Assembly: GCA_944324075.1 (NCBI GenBank)
Contig: CALUUZ010000020.1
Span: forward strand, 1-51,722
Direction: 5' to 3'
From: Candidatus Mailhella excrementigallinarum
GTDB taxonomy: Bacteria > Desulfobacterota > Desulfovibrionia > Desulfovibrionales > Desulfovibrionaceae
Length of the DNA stretch: 51,722 nt
The notes beneath the pieces were generated by a model. It saw only the letters and a list, made by a program, of their open reading frames with translations. It ran no database searches and had not been told where the DNA came from. This document shows, piece by piece, positions 18,007-26,295 of the stretch. The stretch's first letter is position 1, and each line of letters opens with the position of its first letter. The position numbers were made by a program, and so were the translations under genes.

Positions 18007-19476
18007 GTGATAGAAGCCGGACAGCCAGCTCCAGTAATACGCGCTCAGCACATACCAGATGACTGCAACCAGAGAGAGGGAAAGTGTACAGCGCAGAAAC
18101 CTGGGCATGGTCACAAAGCCGAAGCTGTACATCAGGATGGCCGGAGTGTGCTCGTACGGAAAGATGAACGGACGCATGCCGTGCAGCGTCATATGCCCCA
18201 TCAGGGCGGCGTCAAAGCCGTGCGCGGTGCCCCAGGCGATCAGCAGCGGCGCGGCCAGCGCCACGGTGCCCGTTCCGGAAGGAATGAGCTTGTGGATGAT
18301 ATGGCAGAGTACATACATGCCCAGCACAAAACCGATGAAACCGTATTCCAGGCAGGGTTCCAGAATGGGGGACACCAGGTTGTCGGTGATCCATCTGTCG
18401 ATTTGCCCCAGCTCCATAATCGGGCTGATGGCAAGGCTCGCGCCGATGAACAGGATGCTGGGCCAGGAAATGCTCTTGATATCCTTGCCCGTGAGCACGC
18501 CGATCCGGGGCAGGAAAAGAATCAGCCCGAAAAACATGGCCGTCCAGGCGCTGCCCAGAGACAGCCCTGTCAGCCTGCCGATCTTGTCGCCAAACATCCA
18601 GGAAAGCACGCAGGCGCACACGATGATCAGCGTACGGCGCTCCTCCGGAGACATGGGGCCGAGTTTTTCATACTCGCGGCGCAGCATCTCGCGGCCGCCT
18701 CCTATGGTGGGACTGTCCGGCGGAGCCACAAAGTTGATGGTCAGCCAGGTCAGTACCATGAGCACTACCGCGCTGGGAAAGCTGTATACTGCATAGCTGA
18801 TCCATGTCTGGTTCACGCCGAACTTGGCCAGAGCGGAAGTCATGATCGGGTTGAGCACGGAACCGGTCAGCCACATCATGCATCCCCCGCCGATGGCCGC
18901 AGACCAGATGGTGATCATGACAAGATTGAGGGCCGTCCTGCTTCCCTTCTCAATCTTCATGACATCGCACAGCCCCATGTAAATGGGGACATACAGCGCG
19001 GCGCGGGCGGTGCCGGACGGCATCATGAGACCGAGGATCGCGCCGGAAATGAGCAGACACATGGTCAGAGTGCCGTATCGCTCGCCCGTCAGGTTGATGA
19101 AACGGAACGCCACGCGGCGCGCAAGCCCCGTGCTGTTGCAGGCCTGCCCGATCATCAGCGCGCCCATCAGCAACCATGTGGTGTTGTCGGTAAAGCCGCT
19201 CAACGCCACTCCGGGCTTTGCCAGCCCCGCAATAATCAGAAACACGAGCCAGAGCAGCGTGATGATGGACGCATCCGTCACTTCGGCGGTGAGCAGAATG
19301 ACCCAGGCGATGAGCGCGCCGAAAATCCTGTTCCCCTCCGGCGTCATGCCCTCAATGGGCAGGGCGATCCAGAACCATGTGCCCGCAATCAGCGCCGCTG
19401 CAACAGCCACGCTCTTCATGCGGCTCTTCATAAAGCCGGACAAGCCCCCGGCTCCTGCCGCACTTTCCGTTGACAT
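18004..19476 (-). CDS. DASS/SLC13 family anion transporter
   Basis: A 490-residue membrane protein with about 11-12 helices of the divalent anion:sodium symporter family (dicarboxylates, tricarboxylates, sulfate). Visible family regions are FTDNTTWLLMGALMIGQACN in the first half and IHKLIPSGTGTVALAAPLLI in the second, matching the paired re-entrant hairpin/SNT-like regions. The start at 19476 follows GGAGGAAGGAT. Together with the TRAP system just downstream it suggests two independent routes for organic or inorganic anions, or uptake and exchange of substrate and product. Its TAG stop is the end of a family A repeat. Confidence 0.9.
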   Translation of the reverse strand: MSTESAAGAGGLSGFMKSRMKSVAVAAALIAGTWFWIALPIEGMTPEGNRIFGALIAWVILLTAEVTDASIITLLWLVFLIIAGLAKPGVALSGFTDNTTWLLMGALMIGQACNSTGLARRVAFRFINLTGERYGTLTMCLLISGAILGLMMPSGTARAALYVPIYMGLCDVMKIEKGSRTALNLVMITIWSAAIGGGCMMWLTGSVLNPIMTSALAKFGVNQTWISYAVYSFPSAVVLMVLTWLTINFVAPPDSPTIGGGREMLRREYEKLGPMSPEERRTLIIVCACVLSWMFGDKIGRLTGLSLGSAWTAMFFGLILFLPRIGVLTGKDIKSISWPSILFIGASLAISPIMELGQIDRWITDNLVSPILEPCLEYGFIGFVLGMYVLCHIIHKLIPSGTGTVALAAPLLIAWGTAHGFDAALMGHMTLHGMRPFIFPYEHTPAILMYSFGFVTMPRFLRCTLSLSLVAVIWYVLSAYYWSWLSGFYH

Positions 19477-19745
19477 ATCCTTCCTCCTATCCGGGGAATT
19501 CCCCGGACAAATCCTGTTCTTCATGCCGCGCCGCCTCCGCATGACGACGCGGCTCTCCTGAAGCGTTCCGCGATGAAGTCCCGCCCTGTCCGACTCCGCG
19601 GAGCGCTTCAATGGTGAAATGCCCTCAGACTACAGACCATGCTCTGCGGTATCTGCGCCGTCCAGGCCGTAAAGCGTCTTGATGGAAAGGCCCGAAAATC
19701 AGTCGCTTACGGCGCGGTGCCTTCAGCCGTTGGCGCAAAGCGCCT

Positions 19746-19918
19746 TAGAGCATTTCGCTTATGAAATGCTCCACTTCAGTCGAGCGGGGCGAGACTGAAG
19801 CCGCGCCGCAGGAGCAGCCGCAATTCACTTGCGGCGTACAGCTCCGGCGGCGGCGTGAGACCTGCGGGTCAGAACACGGGGTCTGGTCGGCAGATATTTT
19901 CAAGAGCAAAACGCTCTA
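19746..19918 (+). repeat. Family A repeat, copy 5 (best-preserved reference copy)
   Basis: 173 bp from TAGAGC to GCTCTA. Terminal inverted repeats TAGAGCATTTCGCT and TAGAGCGTTTTGCT (right end, inverted) match at 12 of 14 positions. Inside, in order: hairpin GAGCATTTC/GAAATGCTC, arm pair CTTCAGTC/GACTGAAG, GGAGC...GCTCC enclosing GCCGCAA-N5-TTGCGGC, a GGTCAGAACACGGGGTCTGG hairpin, and AGATATTTTCAAGAGCAAAA. No coding capacity is seen. The TA at each end suggests a TA target duplication, as in MITEs of the IS630/Tc1 class (inference). Confidence 0.9.
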
Positions 19919-19965
19919 CGGATGAAAAGCGCAGATATGAGCCGCAACCTGCTCCTTATTTTCGG

Positions 19966-19988
19966 GGCTGCTGACTTTGTCAGCAGCC
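19966..19988 (-). terminator. Hairpin directly after the GltD-like stop codon
   Basis: A perfect 10-bp stem GGCTGCTGAC/GTCAGCAGCC with a 3-base loop abuts the stop codon. On the transcribed strand it is not followed by a U-run (the next bases are CCGAAAATAAGG), so it may stabilise the mRNA end or act with Rho rather than terminate on its own. Confidence 0.5.
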
Positions 19989-21686
19989 TCAGAGCATCAT
20001 CGTCAGCGGAAAACGGTACGACACGGAACCCGTCGAACAGGCGATGCGACAGCAGCCGCAGTGCCAGCACTGTTCGGGCCAGGCAACAAAAGGCCCATCC
20101 CCGCCCATTTCAAGAATATGGCCGGGGCAGCTTTCCACACAGGAGCCGCAACTGATGCAGTGCCCGCAGTGAAGACAGCGCGCAGCTTCCTTTGCGGCGT
20201 CTTCCGCGCAAAGCCCCCCTTCAAGCTCGGCAAAGGCCAGTTGCGGCCCCCTCCCGCTTTCCCGGCCATGGGATACGGCAACGCGCGGTGCATGTTCGTG
20301 ATAGTCAACGTGCATAATCTCATCGAGTTCGACGACATGCGGCGCGGGCAGAGCCTTGCGTTCCGCCGTCTCGAGACGGCCTTCATCCCCAAGCCATACG
20401 TCAAGACTGCTGTCGGCCGCGAATCCGGAAAGAAATCTGTGTACGGCAAGAGCCGTCTCACGTCCGCTTCCGATGGCCGACGTCAGCAATCCCGGCCCGG
20501 AAGCAATATCCCCCGCGGCAAAAAGACCGGGAATGCTGCTCATGCGGGAAACGGGATCCACCGCGACGAAGCCGCGCGGCGTGAGTTCCGCGTCCAGCCC
20601 GGAAAGCGCCGTCAGATCAGCCTGCAGTCCGCTGGCGCAGATGACCAGATGCGCGGAAAACCGCTTCCGTTCTTCAACGGATTCCTGCACATGCAGCGCG
20701 CCCTTCTCGTCAAAGGAGAACCCGGAAACAGGAACAGCCGCGACCGTGAAGCCTCCCTCGCCGTCGCTTTCCACCGCGGCGGCGAGCATGCTGTTTTCCA
20801 TGGCAATATGTTCGTCGCGGGCCTGGGCAACTTCCGCTTCGGGGGCATGCATGGCGCCTTCCGCCTCCAGACAGATCATGCGTACGCCGGCCGCACCCAG
20901 GCGCCTGGCCGTGAATGCCGCGTCAAACGCAATCCCGCCGCCCCCCAGAATGACCACCTCCTTCCCTTCCAGCCCAATGCGCTCCAGGGTGGACTTCTTC
21001 ATCCAGCTCACGGCGGTCTGCAGGTATTCCCTGCCGGGAATATTCAGCAGACGCTCCTTCCACAGTCCGGCCGCCAGAATGCAGGCGTCGCAGTCGGAGA
21101 GCAGCCCGGACAGGGTCACATCCCTGCCCACGGTCACATTGGTATGCACGCGCACGCCCAGCGCCGCCACCGCGCCCGTTTCCCGGTCAACCACGTCCTT
21201 GGGCAGACGGAAATCGGGGATGGCCTGGCGCATGACGCCGCCCATGACAGGGGAACTTTCATATACGGTGACGTCATGACCGAACTGCCGCAGAAAGCGC
21301 GCGGCAGTCAGTCCGGCGGCCCCGGCGCCGATCACGGCCACGCGCCTTCCGGTGGGAGGCAGGGGCGTCAGTACAGGTGTACGTCCATGATCGGCCGCGT
21401 ACCGTTCCAGAGCATGAATGGCCAGACCTTCGTCATACCCGCAGCGGTTGCATTTTTCCTCGCAGGGGTGGGGACAGACCCTGCCGGTTACGCCGGGGAA
21501 GGGATTCTTCGCATACATGGCGAGCAGGGCGTCATCCACCCTGCCCTCGGCCAGCAGGCTGTGCATCTTCTGAATATTGTTGCCCGCCGGACAGGCGGCC
21601 TCGCAGGGGGAAGTACGATTCTGGCGCATGAGTCCCTGCATGCTGACAACTGCGGTTTTCCATTCCTTGCTGTAAATGGGAGGCAT
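19989..21686 (-). CDS. GltD-like NAD(P)H:FAD oxidoreductase with extra Fe-S domain
   Basis: A 565-residue cytoplasmic flavoprotein resembling the small subunit of glutamate synthase. It has an N-terminal Fe-S domain (Cys28, 32, 71, 75, 79, 82), an FAD-binding GAGAAG at 120-125, a second dinucleotide fold (VVILGGGGIAFDAAF) for NAD(P)H, and the FAD C-terminal motif GLFAAGDIASG. Beyond the usual GltD fold it adds a C-terminal ferredoxin-like region with CLHCGHCISCGSCVESCPG and CWHCGCCRIACS, enough for two 4Fe-4S clusters. No glutamate synthase large subunit is nearby; instead an AprA-like flavoprotein lies 85 bases upstream on the same strand. It therefore probably passes NAD(P)H electrons to that reductase (inference). 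The Shine-Dalgarno sequence is weak. Confidence 0.88.
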   Translation of the reverse strand: MPPIYSKEWKTAVVSMQGLMRQNRTSPCEAACPAGNNIQKMHSLLAEGRVDDALLAMYAKNPFPGVTGRVCPHPCEEKCNRCGYDEGLAIHALERYAADHGRTPVLTPLPPTGRRVAVIGAGAAGLTAARFLRQFGHDVTVYESSPVMGGVMRQAIPDFRLPKDVVDRETGAVAALGVRVHTNVTVGRDVTLSGLLSDCDACILAAGLWKERLLNIPGREYLQTAVSWMKKSTLERIGLEGKEVVILGGGGIAFDAAFTARRLGAAGVRMICLEAEGAMHAPEAEVAQARDEHIAMENSMLAAAVESDGEGGFTVAAVPVSGFSFDEKGALHVQESVEERKRFSAHLVICASGLQADLTALSGLDAELTPRGFVAVDPVSRMSSIPGLFAAGDIASGPGLLTSAIGSGRETALAVHRFLSGFAADSSLDVWLGDEGRLETAERKALPAPHVVELDEIMHVDYHEHAPRVAVSHGRESGRGPQLAFAELEGGLCAEDAAKEAARCLHCGHCISCGSCVESCPGHILEMGGDGPFVAWPEQCWHCGCCRIACSTGSVSYRFPLTMML

Positions 21687-21771
21687 AACTAAAACTCGTT
21701 GTTGGATGTGAAGACTGTCGGGTGTTCGGAGTCAGCGTCCCGCCCGGCGCTCGCGGCGTCCGGGCGGACGC

Positions 21772-23412
21772 CTACTTCATCCAGAACAGGGACGGGCCGT
21801 CCGCACTCTTGCTGACGGCAAGAACTTTCTCGTATTCAGGACTTTTTTCAGGGTAGTCGCTGCGCCGGTAGATGCTGCGTCCGCTTTCCCTGCGCTCGCG
21901 GGTGCAGAGCGTGGAAAGACGACAGCTTTTCAGCAGGTGAACAGCCTCATGCGCCATCATCAGCTCATGCATGTTCCCTGCCTGTATCCTGTCCTCGTAT
22001 CCGGCCAGAAAGCCAAGGCGTTCCAGCGCGACGTCAATGCCCTTCTCGTTGCGCACAAATCCCATGTAGTAGGACATTACCTGACGGATGGAAGATTCAA
22101 ACATCTTCTGGCTGATACCGTCCTCCTGCTCTTCCAGCGGTCTGAATATCCGCTCGCATTCGGCGGTAATTTCCTCTTCCAGTCCTGACAACCCGGCGGC
22201 CCGGCCCATCTCGCGCGAAGCCGACTCTCCGGCGAGGTATCCGCTGCACATGGAGCCGGAGAAGGTATAGAACACACAGCCGTTGTACAGGCCGGGCACG
22301 GTGCTGCGGAAAGCGTCATCCGTGGCGAGCATGCCGCTGAACTCGATTTCCCCTATCTCAACTTCCATGGGCGCTCTGGCGAAATCCACGCCCCGCTGTT
22401 CGCAGTAGTCAAGGAACGTGGCCTTGTCGCCGGGCATCAGCACATATTGCAGATGGCGCAGAAGTTCGGGGTCAATGTGGCGCATTTCCATGACAAAGGG
22501 CGGCCCGTTGCCCTCGATCTGTTCCTGATAGGTTCCCCCTATCTGAAACTGGCGGGGACAGTTTTCCATCTGCGGATGATATTTGGGCATGAAGCGTTCG
22601 CCCAGCGCGTTAAGCTCGTGCGCGCCGGAACCGTTGATGCCGTTCATTCCCGCACAGCCGAAGCCCTTGGGAACCAGCGTGGCCTGCTGCTTGAGATCCA
22701 TGTTGATGATGGCCGCGCCCGCCTCGTAAGCCAGCGCGTACTGGCTGCCCGTGTCAAAGGGGCTGTGCCAGGTATTGTAGGGGTTGCCGGTGGAATTGGC
22801 TGTGGCGCGGTTGCAGCTGTTGCCGAGCGCCAGGATCACGGAAGCCGCGCTGATGACGTAGCATGTGCCGTCCAGAACGCCGTACCCCATGGCTCCGGCC
22901 ACGCGGCCGTCTCTGACCAGAAGGCGGGTGATCATGACGTGATCGAGCACATCGGCCCCTCTGCCGCGCAGACAGGCGGCCACCAGCCGCTTGATGCGCT
23001 GGCCTTCGGCAATGTTGATGTGCCACGCCGGTTCTCCCCGCCCTGCGGTACGGAGATAGCTGCCGTCAGCTCGGTGAATAAACCTTACCCCCAGACCTTC
23101 CAGAAAGCTGACCATGTACGGCATGGCCCTGCCCCACTCTCTCAGCATATGCTCGGTGAAGCCGCTGCAGGGTTTGAGATAGTATTTTACAAGGTCATCG
23201 ACGGTATCATCCGGTTCGCCGGTGCCCAGCACCGCCATGAAATGATCGTTTCCCCCTCCCAGGCAGCCGGAGCTTTCCAGCTTGCCCTTGTCCACCACAA
23301 GAGTACGAACCCCGGCTTCTCTTGCGGCCAGTGCGGCGCCGCATCCCGCCGCGCCGCTGCCGAGGATGAGCAAATCCGTTTCCAGATTCACCGTGTTGCG
23401 CGCTGCGCTCAT
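21772..23412 (-). CDS. AprA/FrdA-like FAD-dependent reductase
   Basis: A 546-residue FAD protein of the fumarate reductase/succinate dehydrogenase and APS reductase alpha-subunit superfamily. It has GSGAAG at 18-23, followed by the acidic ribose-binding strand (TLVVDKG), a GGGNDHFMAV region, and a C-terminal TLCTRERRESGRSIYRRSDYPEK stretch that parallels the Arg-rich C-terminus of AprA (TRxxxxxxYYRxDYPEK pattern). There is no signal or twin-arginine peptide, so it acts in the cytoplasm, unlike periplasmic fumarate reductases. It is not AprA itself: no aprB neighbours it. Substrate is unknown; an unsaturated acid or related acceptor brought in by the neighbouring transporters is plausible. The start follows GGAGAGGAAGTT. 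Confidence 0.85.
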   Translation of the reverse strand: MSAARNTVNLETDLLILGSGAAGCGAALAAREAGVRTLVVDKGKLESSGCLGGGNDHFMAVLGTGEPDDTVDDLVKYYLKPCSGFTEHMLREWGRAMPYMVSFLEGLGVRFIHRADGSYLRTAGRGEPAWHINIAEGQRIKRLVAACLRGRGADVLDHVMITRLLVRDGRVAGAMGYGVLDGTCYVISAASVILALGNSCNRATANSTGNPYNTWHSPFDTGSQYALAYEAGAAIINMDLKQQATLVPKGFGCAGMNGINGSGAHELNALGERFMPKYHPQMENCPRQFQIGGTYQEQIEGNGPPFVMEMRHIDPELLRHLQYVLMPGDKATFLDYCEQRGVDFARAPMEVEIGEIEFSGMLATDDAFRSTVPGLYNGCVFYTFSGSMCSGYLAGESASREMGRAAGLSGLEEEITAECERIFRPLEEQEDGISQKMFESSIRQVMSYYMGFVRNEKGIDVALERLGFLAGYEDRIQAGNMHELMMAHEAVHLLKSCRLSTLCTRERRESGRSIYRRSDYPEKSPEYEKVLAVSKSADGPSLFWMK

Positions 23413-23513
23413 AACTTCCTCTCCTTGGATACGTTGGCGAAAGAACGCTGCGGGCGTTCCTCTCTTCGGATTCTTTTGTATTTTTTTTCATTAACGCAGC
23501 ATATTCATTTCAT

Positions 23514-23534
23514 AAAATACTTTAAAAGTATTTT
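23514..23534. promoter_or_regulatory. Perfect dyad upstream of the AprA-like reductase
   Basis: AAAATACTTT and AAAGTATTTT form a 10-bp perfect inverted repeat around one central A, 102-122 bases before the reductase start codon within an AT-rich stretch that should contain the promoter. This is a candidate operator for the redox operon. The protein that binds it cannot be told. Confidence 0.45.
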
Positions 23535-23683
23535 TTTCATATTCAAAACTTCTTGCCAAATGTTCCATCCTTCCTCTCCCTCTCGCCTTCATGCGCGATT
23601 TATGCGAAAGTCCTGCCGAGCGCGCCGCCCCGCCCATCTTCCGTATCCGGAAGATGTCCGGAACATGCCGTGTCATGTTTCAG

Positions 23684-23806
23684 GGGATTTTCAAAATGAA
23701 CATGCTCCCGGAACCGGGCGGAGCAAGGTCCGGCATCAGGCGTGAAACCTGCGGGCCGGAAAGCAGGGTTCTGCTCGGCGGCGACTTTCGATCACAACAT
23801 TCTTCA
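23684..23806 (+). repeat. Family A repeat, diverged copy 6
   Basis: Shows TTTTCAAAATGAACATGCTCCCGGAACC, then GGCGTGAAACCTGCGGGCC and AGCAGGGTTCTGCTCGG, in the same order as other copies, but the terminal motifs have decayed and the GCCGCAAGTGAATTGCGGC segment is missing. It lies just upstream of fmt. Confidence 0.55.
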
Positions 23807-23852
23807 GAAAAAGGGGGATGCGGAAGAGACGACGTCTTCTCCGCCGCATGCT

Positions 23853-24875
23853 ATGACAGATTCCAGACTTCGCATTGTCTTTATGGGCACGCCGGATTTC
23901 GCGGCGAAGATTCTCCGGGCCGTGGCGGCCTGGGAAGGCGGAGAAGTGCTGGCCGCCTATGCCCAGCCGGATCGCCCTGCCGGGCGTGGACGCAGGCTCA
24001 GGGAGCCGGATGTCAAGGTCACGGCGCGGGAACTGGGCATTCCTGTCCTTCAGCCGCCGAACTTCCGGGAACAGGCGGATCGGGCCGCACTGGCCGCGCT
24101 GAAGCCCGATGTGCTGGTGGTGGCGGCCTACGGGCTGATCCTGCCGCAGGCTGTGCTGGATATTCCGGCATACGGCGCCTTCAACGTGCATGCTTCCCTG
24201 CTGCCCCGGCACAGGGGCGCGGCTCCTATCCAGAGGGCGATCATGGAAGGGGACGAGATCAGCGGCGTGACCATCATGCGTATGGAAAAAGGGCTGGATA
24301 CCGGTCCCATTCTGCTTCAGCAGGCGGTTTCCCTGGAAGAACACGAAACGGCAGGGTCTCTGTTCGAGCTTCTGGCCGAACACGGCGCAAGGCTCATGGT
24401 CGGCGCGCTGGGCATGATCGCGGAGCAGCGCGCGGCCTTTGTGCCCCAGAATGACGAACTGGCTACCTACGCAGCCAAAATTTCGCCTGCCGAGGAGTAT
24501 CCGGACTGGACCAGAAGCGCGCGGGAAATTCATGCCCACATACGAGGCATTACCCCCTTTCCCGGCGCAAAAACCCTGTTCCGCCGCACGGACGGAGAGG
24601 AACTGCCGCTGCGTCTGCTTCCCGGCGAAGTTGTGGACGCCGGAGAGATGAAGCTTCCTGCGAATTCCGCGCCGGGTTCCGTAGCGGCTTTTGACGGCAG
24701 AGGGCTGATTGTGAACTGCGGTGAGGGAGCATATCGCATCACCAGACTCAAACCGGCAGGCAGGCAGGAAATGAGCGCGGCGGACTTCTTCAACGGCAGA
24801 CTCAGAAATATGGATGCTCCGTACGGCATGCTGGGCGCGCAGGCAACAAAGGCGGACGGAGCGCGGCATGGCTGA
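23853..24875 (+). CDS. fmt: Methionyl-tRNA formyltransferase
   Basis: Formylates initiator Met-tRNA with 10-formyltetrahydrofolate. The 340 residues start LRIVFMGTPDFAAKIL, carry the catalytic NVHASLLPRHRGAAPIQRAI block with Asn, His and the later Asp in GLDTGPI, and end with the tRNA-binding beta-barrel. The start at 23853 fits family alignments although the Shine-Dalgarno sequence is weak; the gene could also begin at another in-frame ATG. The stop overlaps the start of rsmB (ATGGCTGA), implying coupled translation. Confidence 0.96.
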   Translation: MTDSRLRIVFMGTPDFAAKILRAVAAWEGGEVLAAYAQPDRPAGRGRRLREPDVKVTARELGIPVLQPPNFREQADRAALAALKPDVLVVAAYGLILPQAVLDIPAYGAFNVHASLLPRHRGAAPIQRAIMEGDEISGVTIMRMEKGLDTGPILLQQAVSLEEHETAGSLFELLAEHGARLMVGALGMIAEQRAAFVPQNDELATYAAKISPAEEYPDWTRSAREIHAHIRGITPFPGAKTLFRRTDGEELPLRLLPGEVVDAGEMKLPANSAPGSVAAFDGRGLIVNCGEGAYRITRLKPAGRQEMSAADFFNGRLRNMDAPYGMLGAQATKADGARHG

Positions 24876-26280
24876 AATTTCCCCGGCCAGGGCGGCGGCG
24901 TTCCGCATTCTGTGCCGCCTGCACGAAAAACCGGACGATCAGACGCCGCTTCCCGTTCTGCTGGAAGAATCCGGAAAGACACTGTCTTCACGCGACGCGG
25001 CTCTCGCAGCGGAAATCATCTATGGAGTGCTGCGCAACGAGGCATGTCTTTTCGCCGCATTGCGCCCCTTTCTTCCACGTCCGGAAGGACTGCCGCCCCG
25101 CCTGCGGATCATCCTGATCATGGCGGCCCTTGAGCTGACGGAGCTAAACGGAATCCCCGCCCGCGCCACGCTGGATCAGGCAGTGGAACTTGCCCGCCGA
25201 AAATTCGGCAGGGGACTGTCCGGGCTGGTCAACGCGGTACTGCGCAATGCCTGCCGCGCGGCCGCCCTTGTTCCGTCACAAAACGCTCTGACGAAATCCG
25301 GCGGGCGCAATGCGGATCAGGATGCGGATATCGCCCTTTCAGGCTCCCTTCCGCTCTGGCTGGCAAAACTCTGGCGGGAACAGTACGGACGGGAAACGGC
25401 ACAGCGTCTCTCCCTGCTTTCCACGCTGCGTCCACTCCCCGCTCTGCGCCTTAACGCCGCCCGTGATGAAAAGTGCCTGAAAGAACTGCGCACGGTTCTT
25501 GCGGAAGCGGGAGCGAAATTTTTCAGCGCCGGGGGCTGTTTTCTGCCTCCGACGGACTCTTCCCGGTTTAAAGGCCCCTGTATGCTCGGAGAAACGCCGG
25601 AACAACCGGAGCCGTCTCAGGGTAAAGGATTGATGGCTTTTGTGGCTGATGCGAGCCGCAACGGCCTTGCTTCACGTCAGGGTTTTGCCTCACAGAGGCT
25701 GGCCCTGCGCGCGGCGGAGAAAATGCGGATGATGAACGGTCCGTTCTGGGACGCCTGCTGCGGTCGGGGAGGAAAAAGCTGTGCCCTGCGCGAGCGCGGC
25801 ATTGCTCCGCTGCTGTGTTCCGATCCCTCGGACCGGCGGCTTGCCTTTCTGCGCACCGATGTGGAGCGGCTGGGGCTGGACAGGCTCGAAATCGTCGCAG
25901 GAGAGGCGCAGTCCATAGCCGCCGCACATCCGCAGGCATTCAACGGCATCCTGCTGGACGCGCCATGCAGCGGCACGGGCACCCTGGCGCGCAACCCCGA
26001 ACTGCGTCTGCGCCTGACCCCGCAAAAACTGGAAGCGGCGGCGAGGCTGCAGAGGGAACTGCTGGATGCGGTATGGCCGGCACTCCGGCCGGGCGGCCTG
26101 CTGGCATATGCCACATGCGCCGTGAACCGGGCCGAAAACGAGGACCAGATTGACGCGTTCCTCGCGCGTGCCGGGGATGCCCGCCTGGAAGAACAGGAAC
26201 TCGTCCTGCCTGCTTCGTCCGAGGAAGAGGGACAGGATATTCTTTTCCATGCCTTTATACGCAAAGACGGCATGCGGTAG
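24868..26280 (+). CDS. rsmB: 16S rRNA (cytosine-C5) methyltransferase RsmB
   Basis: Methylates C967 (E. coli numbering) of 16S rRNA using SAM. The 470 residues consist of an N-terminal NusB-like RNA-binding domain (ALAAEIIYGVLRNEACLFAAL) and a C-terminal methyltransferase with the SAM loop DACCGRGGKS and both cysteines of the family, in LLDAPCSGTGTL and YATCAVNRAENE. It overlaps fmt by 8 bases, the classic fmt-rsmB arrangement. It converges with metY, only 15 bases away. Confidence 0.94.
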   Translation: MAEISPARAAAFRILCRLHEKPDDQTPLPVLLEESGKTLSSRDAALAAEIIYGVLRNEACLFAALRPFLPRPEGLPPRLRIILIMAALELTELNGIPARATLDQAVELARRKFGRGLSGLVNAVLRNACRAAALVPSQNALTKSGGRNADQDADIALSGSLPLWLAKLWREQYGRETAQRLSLLSTLRPLPALRLNAARDEKCLKELRTVLAEAGAKFFSAGGCFLPPTDSSRFKGPCMLGETPEQPEPSQGKGLMAFVADASRNGLASRQGFASQRLALRAAEKMRMMNGPFWDACCGRGGKSCALRERGIAPLLCSDPSDRRLAFLRTDVERLGLDRLEIVAGEAQSIAAAHPQAFNGILLDAPCSGTGTLARNPELRLRLTPQKLEAAARLQRELLDAVWPALRPGGLLAYATCAVNRAENEDQIDAFLARAGDARLEEQELVLPASSEEEGQDILFHAFIRKDGMR

Positions 26281-26295
26281 CCCTGCAAGGGGCAT

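Larger units (their letters stand above)
19477..19988. other. Repeat-rich intergenic region
   Basis: About 510 bases between the DASS gene and the GltD-like gene, with no supported gene. It holds a strongly diverged family A relic at about 19549-19630 (GACTCCGCGGAGCGCTTCAATGG...GAAATGCCCTCAG), a unique stretch at 19631-19740, a well-preserved family A copy at 19746-19918, and a hairpin against the GltD-like stop codon at 19966-19988. The DASS promoter should lie here but no clear sigma-70 pair was found. Confidence 0.6.

Noticed and set aside
19989-21686. Calling the GltD-like protein glutamate synthase small subunit
   Set aside because: No large subunit is nearby, the neighbour is an AprA-like flavoprotein, and extra C-terminal Fe-S motifs are present.
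23536-23560. TTTGGCAAG as a sigma-54 promoter for the AprA-like gene
   Set aside because: The GC dinucleotide is absent at the required distance.
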